Positions 17,597 to 25,950 of a DNA stretch of 28,686 nucleotides are shown here, piece after piece. The translations under genes were made by a program, and so were the position numbers. The notes beneath the pieces were generated by a model, which was given only the letters and a program-made list of their open reading frames with translations, ran no database searches and was not told the origin of the DNA. Numbering within the stretch: the first letter of the stretch is position 1; each line of letters starts with the position of its first letter. Source of the stretch: Mycoplasmoidaceae bacterium (GTDB taxonomy: Bacteria > Bacillota_I > Bacilli_A > Mycoplasmatales > Mycoplasmoidaceae); assembly GCA_024427125.1 (NCBI GenBank), contig JAKSVN010000010.1:1-28686 (forward strand). The letters are read 5' to 3'.

Positions 17597-19840
17597 CTAT
17601 GCCACCTCCTTAAAAGTTCAAGCTTCAGGTAACCCTTTGCTTCTTAATAACTCTTGTCAATCACTAATGTCATCTTCATCGTGTATGTATACAGTTCCGG
17701 TGTGCTCTGAATCAAAATCAAAGGCATCATCACCAATTGATAATTCATCCTGACTTGGACAATCACTGAATGATGAGAAATCTATAACTCTCATGTGCTT
17801 AGAATTAACAAAGGCTTCTTTACCAATGCTTTTTATGTTCTTACCAAAAATAATTGATGAAATTCTTGTATTTTCAAATGAATTAGTTCCTATACTTTCC
17901 ACAGATAGTGGTAGGTTTAATACTCCATCAATATTGCAGCAATCTTTAAAAGCTTTGTTTCCTATATTAATTAATGAATTAGGCAATTGAAGCGAATCTA
18001 TAAGTCCATCACACCCTTCAAAAGCAGAATCTTTAATAACATTAATTCCTAAATTTAATTCCAATTTTCATCTGTCAAATTTTGTTGTTTGTTTAAAGAT
18101 ATCTTTGAATGCCTCTGCCTCTATAGAAGTTGTTACATTAGGTGTTTTAACTGTAGTATATTGGGAAAGGCTTTCTTTAGCATATTTTGTTAATCCACAA
18201 CACTCTTGATTATTTTTTAAAATGTAACCTTTTTCATCAGGGATTGGTGTATTAGGAGCACTTATTTGTATTTGTCATTTAGCTCTTGATGCAACATCTG
18301 TGTCTGCTCACTTTATGTCAGTTTGTTCTATGTCTGACATATTTATCATAACTCTTCTTACATTAGTTTGACTATCATCGCCAGCATCTGGCCCTAAAAA
18401 GGTATTGTCCTCGTTAACATATACAATTCCAGAAGATGCAATGCCACCTAGACTCAAGTGGTCCGAAGGGTCTTCTTCTGCCTGTGGTCATAAATCTATA
18501 ATTTCATCTGTTTGTTCAGTTATATAATCACTAAGATCAATGGTTGCTATAGACGAACAATTTTGAAATATTCCATATCCTTGAAAAACATCGTTATTTC
18601 TTATACTTAAACCAGTAATTCCTGTGCATCCTTTAAATATTTCATTACCAGATATCACATATTGATCTTGATTATGTTGTTCTCCAGGAGGTAGTGAATC
18701 TACAAATTGTATTGTGCCAGTTAATCTTTTACAATTTTCAAAAACATTATCTCCAAATTGAATGTCTGGTGTAATGGTTACATTGTCACAAATCAATCCA
18801 GAGCAATCTTTAAACGCTCCATCACCATATTTTTTTACTTTGTTTTGTAAAGAATATTTTAAATGATGATTTGTAATTTTTCCTTTAAATGCCTCTTTTT
18901 CTACTTCTGTAATATTATCAGGAAAACTTAAAATGTTGTATTTGCTAAGGTCAACATCTTCTTTAAATCCTTTGACTTTGTTTCCATCTATACTAAAACA
19001 ACTTGCATCAGTTGGTTTAGCATATGTTGATTCAAATGAAGTTTTATCACCTAGTCCTTGAGATTGTAAAATGTTTTTTCAATCAGAAATTGAATTTTCT
19101 TTATCATTAACTCTTACCTTGACTGTTTTATGTGCATACTCTTCTGTTCCCACATCGCCAAAAATTGTTCCTATTTTATATAATCATGTTGGAATACTCT
19201 CATATTCTGATAAATCTAAACCTTCAATATTAACAAGGCCTTTAAAAGCTCTATATCCAATTTCTTGTACACTAGCAGGAATTTTAAGTGTACCACTTAG
19301 CGTATCAATATGCCAAAATGCTTGAGCTCCTATTGAAATCACTGAATCTGGAATCACTAAATCACCAGTAAATCCGGCATAAAAAAATGCGTCTTGACCA
19401 ATATTTTTTAACTTGCTAGGTATATAAAGATGATTTGTAAAACCAGGACAAAAATAAAAAGCTCCTTGACCTATTTCTTCAACTGATTCGGGTAAAACTA
19501 ATGTCTTAATAGGGCACCCATAAGTAAACACATTCGCAAAAGCATATGGTGCAATTTTTTTAATTTCTCTTTGGCCCATTGCTTCTTTTGATAAATCAAT
19601 GCCGTTAAAATCTTGAAGAAAAATGTCTTCCATTGTCACACCATCGGCAAACCCTAATAATGTGTCTCCAGATTCATTAAATTTAAAATAATCAACAGGA
19701 ATAGGAACGTCTGTTTCTGTTGGTGTAACTTTTTGTGTTGCTAAAACGCCATTAGCTAGAGCGCAACAACTTAATGTCGTCACAGCCACAGCCATTAATG
19801 GGCACAATAAATGTCTATAATGTTTTCTCATAAATATCAC
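17597..19840 (-). CDS. Large LRR (BspA-like) lipoprotein with two capped repeat domains
   Basis: The 747-aa protein (744 aa from the ATG at 19831) has a signal peptide with lipobox VTTLSC. Repeats of BspA type begin at about residue 75 (KKIAPYAFAN, EEIGQGAFYFCPG, KNIGQDAFFYAGFTGDLVIP, ISIGAQAFWHIDTLSGTLKI, QEIGYRAFKGLVNIEGLDLS). They end in a cap (VKVRVN...SDWKNILQSQGLGD). A second repeat run follows (VEKEAFKGKI, YGDGAFKDCSGL, GDNVFENCKRLTGTIQF, IFKGCTGITGL, IKDSAFEGCDGLIDSLQLP, IGNKAFKDC, IGTNSFENT) and ends in a similar cap (TVYIHDED...SDWQELLRSKGLPEAW). GTG at 19840 lies 7 nt after a TATAAT, as in other leaderless genes here; the ATG at 19831 is also possible. It is the first gene of the operon continuing to 15014. 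Confidence 0.85.
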
Positions 19841-19847
19841 TTCTATA

Positions 19848-19923
19848 ATTATAAAAAAAATAGAATTTTTATATAAAAAAGATAAGTATTTATATGAAAC
19901 AATAATAATAAATTAAATATAAT
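19848..19923. promoter_or_regulatory. Divergent promoters for two lipoprotein genes
   Basis: On the minus strand TATAAT (complement of 19848-19853) precedes the GTG at 19840 by 7 nt. On the plus strand TATAAT at 19918-19923 precedes the GTG at 19930 by 6 nt. Both lipoproteins appear to use leaderless GTG starts. The DNA in between is A/T-rich with no other obvious site. Confidence 0.5.
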
Positions 19924-19929
19924 AAAAAT

Positions 19930-21441
19930 GTGAAATTTAAGAAAAAAACAAAATTCATTTCTTTATTTTTGGTTATGCCATTTACAATGGTATGCCCATT
20001 ATCTATTAGTAGTTGCAATAATACACCAGCAACTGAAGATGCTTTAATAATTAAAGATCCAACTTCAAAACATGGTGAAGATGATATACAAGATGATAAA
20101 TCTGCAAATATTTTATTGCCTTTTTTCTCATACAACATACCAATCGATCAAAAAAAACTAACTGTTTCTGGGTCTTTTTCTTATGGTGAGGCAGAATTTA
20201 AATATTCAATTGTTGATTTTGATATTTTTAACAAAACTTTCAGTGTTCTCATAAACATTCAAAAAATTCAGGTTGTTGAACATCTAATTGGAAAGATTTT
20301 CTTTAAATACAATAATGTCGATGTAACAAGTGAACTTGCTGATTTTGATTTAAGTGTTAACCCAGTTAAATCCATAAAATTACCAGAAGTCAAAGAGTCA
20401 TTAACACAAATCAAAAGTGGTAATGCATCGGTAAAATTCCAAGGGTTCCAAGCAAATGGTATTAAAAATGTTAATGAAATACTTGTGTCATTTACCGGAA
20501 CTCCAACACTTGGCAAAGTGGAAAAATGTACTATAACAGATGTATCTAATAATAATTTTAGTGTAGCTATTAGCTTTAGTGGCGTCGCGGCTGAAACAAT
20601 TGATGGTTATTTTCAATTTTTTTATGAAAGCTCTCAAGTCTCAGCACCAAAAGACAACTTTTCTTGTACTTTACTTGTAGAATCAGGGCAACCTGATTTT
20701 GAAACAGATTCGTGATGAAATATTATTAAATATGCGAATGAAGGGTTGGATGTATTACAAAAGCATTATGGAATCGCTTCATTTGTCGGATTGAAGCACG
20801 AAATCGATATAGCAACTGAAACTGTGGTGCATGTCCAAACAGAAAAATATGTTGTTAGAGTAATTGGTCAAAATCAAGACCATTTTGCATCAGGCAAAGA
20901 CATTGCCTTAACATTTCAATTTGAAACTGTTATTTCCGAATATAACGATCAAGATGTTTATGCTGTTATACAAAAATATTGAGATGAACATTCTTTGCCA
21001 AAATGAAAATGATATGATCCTTCAGATGGCTCTGAATGCACGTTGCGTTCATATTTAAGAACAACTTTTCTACCTAAAATAGATAAGCGTGTTGGTGATT
21101 TTATAAAGCCGGCCGAAAAAATAACATACAATGGTGATGCATCTAATGAAGATGAACAATATATAAAATCAAGGGATTACATATGGCTTTTGTCTCCATC
21201 TGAAATGGGATTGATCCCTGATGAAGAAAGCAAAAACTCCGCATACAGCGAAGGTGAATGTTATCAATATTACTTAAAATGCTATGGTGAAGAGTCTTCT
21301 GAATTAAGGATTGCTCTAGACAAAGATGGAAATAAGTGCAAGTATTGATGCCGCTCACCATATTTCTACTGTGATGATAATGGTGAAATACATCAGCATC
21401 AGCATGCATCACTTTGCTTAAGGCCTTGTTTTTGTATCTAA
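19930..21441 (+). CDS. Lipoprotein with duplicated beta module and DUF6273-like C-terminus
   Basis: The 503-aa protein has a signal peptide with lipobox SISSC (Cys about 33). Two beta-rich modules follow, with FSVLINIQKIQ near residue 104 and FSVAISFSGVA near 210, the same plan as in the lipoproteins at 12964 and 24227. From about residue 355 the sequence has the order of DUF6273: CTLRSYLRTTFLP, DYIWLLSPSEMG, a linker with EGECYQYY, YWCRSPYF and a final LRPCFCI. The family consensus, as I recall it, is lR.wLn..F, D.ifLLS..E, WWLRSP and RPaf.i. Two positions that are usually aromatic or aliphatic are Cys here. An HQHQHAS stretch lies near the end. Function unknown. It starts at GTG and stops 2 nt from the stop of the convergent gene. 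Confidence 0.8.
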
Positions 21442-21443
21442 TA

Positions 21444-24227
21444 TTAATTAGAATCAGTAAATTTTTGTACTGATCAAAAACCTATTGGAGCAAAAACTGA
21501 AGGAATATTTTCAAAATCAAAACTAGATCCTCAATTTCTCAATCAGATTGTCCGACCTTGTTTTATTTTTTTTGGCACTCAATCTTCAAAGACTGATGAT
21601 AAATATTCGAGTGTTTCAAAATCTTCTCCTCAATTATCTAAATCAATATAAATGTTTACAATGCTCGGGCAGTCAGCAAACATTTTTTTAAAACAATATG
21701 TGTGAAGGTTATCTTCAGAAATGTAAATAAAATTATGATGTGAGGATTCTGTTGGTCCTTTCGGAGCTAATGAAGTACATGATTCAAACATAGATTCACA
21801 AGCATGTCCTGGTCAAATGTGTTTTTTTAGTTCTGGTATGTCCTTAATAACAGTACAGCCCTTGTACATACCATAAAAACAATATTGATCAGCTGATCCA
21901 ATTTGTATACAATCTGTTTCAGGACATTCAATTAGACTATCACAGCCTTCAAACATTTCCGCATAACAATATTTATCTGCAGAAGCACTAATAACAGGTT
22001 GAGAAGATTGCAAACTACGACAAAAGCTAAACATTCCTTCTAAACAATGGGGCTTCATATCTTTATCTTGTCTTGTTACTAACGGTGCTTCTTTCAAATT
22101 GACACATGATGAGAACATATTCTTATAACAAGAGTCAGCATAATCGTTTTTTGGTATCATATGTTTGCTTCCATCTAGACTTTCAATGGATGTACACATA
22201 CAAAACATATCTTCACAACAATGAGGTTTAAGTTCTAGACTCACAACAAGATTGATGACTCCTCCTAAATTAATCAAGTTAGGACAATCATAAAATGTCT
22301 TTCTAAAACAAGATGGCGGTAATACATCCTCAACTTGTAACACCTTAGAGCCTATGGTTTCAATATTAGAACCCGCGAATAAGCAAGGGAACCCGGCCTC
22401 TTCATCTTCAGAATCAGTAAACGGAATTTGTTTAGTGGATAAAGTAGGGTCTATAAGACTCATCATACTGCCTTGTAAGTCACTTTTAAATTCTATGTTA
22501 AACCCAATATGATGTTTGTCTTGACATTCTATTTTTTCATACCATCCTTCTGGATTATTCCCTTGAATATATATGTATTCTCCTTTTTTTAGATAAATTG
22601 AATCTGAATAGATTGGGGCTGGCTTAAAGTTTTCCAAAGGATAGTTAAATGAATATAAAACTTGTTTATTTGTTTCTGTATATGATGTATCCACAACATC
22701 ATTTTCATCGTACCCAAGTAATTTAAGTGGTCCGTTTTCCTTTGATAAAATAGTCAAAGGTTCATCAAAAGTTTTAGATAATTCTTGACTAGGAATAGTG
22801 GATGTAGATCATTCCATATGATAAAGTTCCATGTCTGATGGAATTGATATTTCTTTTAGATTATTACAATCTTCTAATCATTCAAAACTATAGTCCTCAG
22901 ATAATGTAGAATTTGCAAAATATTTAATTTTTTCTATTTTGGTTTTTGCAAACAAGCGTCGATAACAATCTCGTTCTAACAATTTGGCGGGTAGTTGAAA
23001 TTCTCCCGATGTCAAATTAGAGCACCCCTCAAACATACTATCATAGCAATGTTCTGTTAAGATGTGCATCGGTAAAAAATCTGAACTAACAGCTTGTATT
23101 GATGTACAACCACTAAACAATTTAGAAAAACAATATTGACCAGATAAAGTGTTAGAAACCACACCACCATGTAATAATGCTTCAGGGCTTCCTGTTAAAG
23201 TTACTGTTGGACCAATTTTAAAATGAAATCTATTGGCATAATTTGATCATGTATCATTAATACCTGCAAATTCTATAGTATCATCTTTTTTTAAATAGAT
23301 TGTCTCATTTAATTTTAAATAAGATCAATATTTTGCATTATTGATTCTATAAAATAGATTCTTTTCCTCTAAACTTTCTAAATTACTATTTGTATATGAA
23401 ATGTTGCCATCTTCTAATGCAACTAATTTCATATATGTTTTGTTTGTATCATCTGAATCATAAAAAATTATTGATAAAGGGTCAGAATAGTAACAATAAA
23501 TTTGTCCTTGGTGTTCGTATGAAAAAAGTAAAGTAAATGATATGACTTCTTCAACCGATTGAGATAAAAAAATTGATAAATCAATTTCACCCGTCAGTGG
23601 ATCAACTGGAATGTTTTTATCTGTTTGCAAATGGATAGTTTGTTGATATTTTTCATCGAGATCAATGATTTCAACATTATCGATGGTTGAAGGCATCTCA
23701 CTGCTATGCTGCATATCAAAATAAAAGTTAAATTTTGCAGGATTAACAGTGTCATTTATAACTTTTGTTGTCCCATAGTTGATGTGTATATTTTCGGTTT
23801 GAATTGTTCCATTTTTTAGAATTAAGTCTGAAATAGAAGAAGTATATGATTTCTCTCCTATTTTGTATTGAAAAGATAATCCAATGTTTATTTGCTTTCA
23901 TTCTTTTGGTAGTGGCTTTACAACAAAATTAATAGTAAATTGTTTTGTCGATGGGTCCACTGGTATTTCACTATTGTTTACAATTTGAACTTTTTTTGCT
24001 GTTTGAGGATTATTAAATCATACTAATTGTATTTTTTCTGGAACTTTATCATCACAAGAAAAAACATAGGAAGCCTTGTTCAAAATAGCATCTTCAGTCT
24101 GAACAACCGAAATTAGATCTTTCTTTTTCTTCTTACTACAAGATGTGGTCGAGATAGCAACTAGTTGTGTTGCTCCCAATACCAAAAGTCCTGAAGCAAA
24201 TCCCTTAATTAAGCTTTTAAGTTTCAT
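21444..24227 (-). CDS. Large Cys-rich LRR lipoprotein (DUF285/BspA-like)
   Basis: The 927-aa protein has a signal peptide with lipobox ISTTSC (Cys about 30). Two beta modules follow, marked by EIPVDPSTKQFTINFVV near residue 96 and NIPVDPLTGEIDLSIFL near 210. Then come two rounds of a beta segment (ETIYLKKDDTIEFAGIN and DSIYLKKGEYIYIQGNN) plus leucine-rich repeats. The repeats have an unusual form, C-aromatic-x-x-MF-x-x-C-x-x-L: CFSKLFSGCTSI, CYDSMFEGCSNL, CFRKTFYDCPNL, CCEDMFCMCTSI, CYKNMFSSCVNL, CLEGMFSFCRSL, CYAEMFEGCDSL, CFYGMYKGCTVI, CESMFESCTSL, CFKKMFADCPSI. The MF.gC..L core resembles DUF285, a repeat common in mycoplasma lipoproteins. TATAAT stands 6 nt before the ATG. It is probably an adhesive or antigenic surface protein. 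Confidence 0.86.
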
Positions 24228-24358
24228 GAAATTATTATATTATTTCTTTTCTTCTCTACAAACATGATTTAGATTCGTTTTTTTTATCCAAAAGATTAGT
24301 TTTTTTATTTTTTGATTGTGCAATATTCATAATAAAATTACACTTTCAACATTTCATA

Positions 24359-24396
24359 ACTATATTCAAAACATAGCTATCTCTTTAACAATGGGA
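24359..24396 (+). repeat. rplA-tail repeat, copy 3 (right island boundary)
   Basis: 37 of 38 bases equal 4773-4810 at the end of rplA. The reading frame is preserved up to a TAA at 24415: YIQNIAISLTMGFNIENG against YIQNIAISSTMGPSIKIVK in L1. It is followed by a weak hairpin with a T run, GGGCTAAATGCC then TCTTTTTC, comparable to the rplA terminator. Upstream similarity to rplA ends abruptly. Confidence 0.85.
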
Positions 24397-24468
24397 TTTA
24401 ACATTGAAAATGGTTAAATAATCGCTTATAAGAAACGGGCTAAATGCCTATCTTTTTCTTATATTTTA

Positions 24469-24499
24469 TTGAACTTTTCACTATATATATATATATAAT
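24469..24499 (+). promoter_or_regulatory. Promoter with (TA)8 tract before the small lipoprotein gene
   Basis: A TTGAAC (-35-like) at 24469-24474 and TATAAT at 24494-24499 are separated by 19 nt. Eight TA units run from 24482 to 24497 and merge into the -10 box. Loss of one unit would give the optimal 17-nt spacing. Confidence 0.5.
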
Positions 24500-24503
24500 C
24501 ACC

Positions 24504-24525
24504 CTGTATTCCATATGGGATGCAG
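24504..24525 (+). promoter_or_regulatory. Leader hairpin of the small lipoprotein mRNA
   Basis: CTGTATTCC, loop ATAT, GGGATGCAG: a 9-bp stem with two G-U pairs, in the leader between the TATAAT and the AAAGAGA ribosome binding site. It has no T run, so it is more likely a stability or translation element than a terminator. Confidence 0.4.
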
Positions 24526-24540
24526 AAAGAGATTTTATTA

Positions 24541-25254
24541 ATGAAACTAAAATATTTATTACCAGCTGCTACAATAGCTAGTGTAGCAACTATTGTAACT
24601 CCACTTGTTACTTCATGTAGTAAAAAGCAAACAGCTACATATACATGAAAAGAAGGCGGCGGAAATTATAAACCAATGAAGCCTAAGAAAGCTCATGATT
24701 TTGGAGAACAAACTACTCTAGGAGTGACTTATCGCAAAGATATAAGCAAAAACCATTTCATCTGAGCTGATGACATGGTAAATTTTCTTGGTAGCGAATC
24801 AGATAAAGATCATGATAGATACAACATTGAAAAGCTTAGTTACACGCTTACAAAAGTTACTGCATCTGATGATTTATTTGGTGAATATGCTACCTTCAGA
24901 ATATCATTCAAGATGACAATAACTGGAAAAATTAAAAATAGTGGCATCACATTGGAATTCAATAACAGAAAAGCTGTCGCTACGAATATTCCTGTGTATG
25001 TAAGATATTCCTCTTCACAAGTAGATATTTGATTGTGGGATGAACTAATACCTACTGATGATAAATGACAAATGAATATGCCTGAGGTGGTTGAGGGTTC
25101 TGGTGGCCAACCGGAAATAGGTACAAACAATAAAACTTATGATAAAGATCATATGCCTGGTAGCGCATCTACAAAGATGGTATTTACAACATTGATGAAA
25201 CAAATGACATCAATTGATGATTCTAATTATTATTCAAAGCAATCTGTAAATTAA
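24541..25254 (+). CDS. Small lipoprotein of unknown function
   Basis: The 237-aa protein has a clear signal peptide with lipobox PLVTSC (Cys 26). The mature part is beta-rich (YNIEKLSYTLTKVTASDDLFGEYATFRISFKMTITG, then GITLEFNNRKAVATNIPVYVRYSS). It ends in a polar, probably disordered tail. Four TGA codons read as Trp, which explains why no single long standard-code ORF is visible. I recognise no family. The leader is about 35 nt long with AAAGAGA upstream of the ATG, unlike the leaderless lipoproteins to the left. The gene lies outside the rplA-tail repeats, so it may be the ancestral neighbour of rplA before the island arrived. A strong terminator follows. Confidence 0.82.
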
Positions 25255-25265
25255 TGGTTTAAAAC

Positions 25266-25293
25266 AAAAAACACGGAATTTCCGTGTTTTTTT
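25266..25293 (+). terminator. Terminator of the small lipoprotein gene
   Basis: AAAACACGGAA and TTCCGTGTTTT form a long stem with a minimal loop, followed by a T run (TTTTTTTC). Confidence 0.85.
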
Positions 25294-25367
25294 CTTTTAA
25301 TTTCAACAAACAAATATAAAAATTAAGAAAATAAATAATATTTATTTTTTATTTTTTTATATTTATA

Positions 25368-25373
25368 TATAAT
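25368..25373 (+). promoter_or_regulatory. -10 box of the pth-nrdD operon
   Basis: TATAAT lies 10 nt before the pth ATG. There is no Shine-Dalgarno sequence between them, so the transcript is probably leaderless or nearly so. Confidence 0.5.
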
Positions 25374-25383
25374 CATTTTACAA

Positions 25384-25947
25384 ATGAAACTTATCGTAGG
25401 GCTTGGTAACGTGGGCAAGCCATATTCAAACTCCCGTCATAATATTGGTTTCATGGCAATAGATGCCATCTTAAAGGACTTAGGTCTTAAGATTGAAAAC
25501 AATAGTTTTGATGGAGATTATGTTGTGGCTACGATCAATGACCAAAAGGTAATGTTTATTAAGCCAACAACATTAATGAACTTATCTGGTAATTGTGTGG
25601 GCCAAGTTGCCAAGTTTTACAAGATTAAGCCTGAAGACATAATTGTTATTCATGATGATCTTGACCTAGAACCAGGACAATACAAAGTCAGAACCTCTGG
25701 TTCAGCTGGTGGGCATAATGGAATAAAAGACATTATTGCCAAACTAGGATCTGATAGGTTTGTAAGATTCAAGATTGGAATTGGTCATCCAAAACAAGCC
25801 ACGGTCGTTGACCATGTTCTTGGCAAAATAACCAAACAAGAAGCACAAGCTATTCAAGTTCCAATAGAAAAAGCTGTTGAATTTGTGAAATTAGCACTAT
25901 GTGCACCAATTAATATAGCAATTAGTAAAATAAACCAAGGAAGGTAA
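25384..25947 (+). CDS. pth: Peptidyl-tRNA hydrolase
   Basis: The 187-aa protein is full length for Pth, which releases tRNA from peptidyl-tRNA dropped by ribosomes. Conserved blocks are present in order: GLGN.G..Y..SRHNIGF (residues 6-23, catalytic His 19), KPTTLMNLSGN (60-70), IVIHDDLDLEPG (87-98, catalytic Asp at about 92) and GGHNGI (109-114). The usual GLGNPG reads GLGNVG, and TRHN reads SRHN. The end of the gene contains GGAAGG, which serves as the ribosome binding site of nrdD, starting 3 nt after the pth stop. The two genes are therefore one operon. Confidence 0.95.
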   Translation: MKLIVGLGNVGKPYSNSRHNIGFMAIDAILKDLGLKIENNSFDGDYVVATINDQKVMFIKPTTLMNLSGNCVGQVAKFYKIKPEDIIVIHDDLDLEPGQYKVRTSGSAGGHNGIKDIIAKLGSDRFVRFKIGIGHPKQATVVDHVLGKITKQEAQAIQVPIEKAVEFVKLALCAPINIAISKINQGR

Positions 25948-25950
25948 AAT

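Larger units (their letters stand above)
24228..24540. other. Intergenic region holding the right island boundary
   Basis: From left to right this 313-bp gap holds the promoter of the large lipoprotein (minus-strand TATAAT at 24234-24239), about 115 bp of A/T-rich DNA without visible structure, the second full rplA-tail repeat (24359-24396), a degraded terminator (about 24431-24458), a (TA)8 promoter (24469-24499) and a hairpin leader (24504-24525). Confidence 0.7.

Noticed and set aside
4835..24354. Prophage or integrative element with its own integrase
   Set aside because: No integrase, transposase, portal, relaxase or other phage or conjugation gene is visible in the island. Only surface-protein genes are present.
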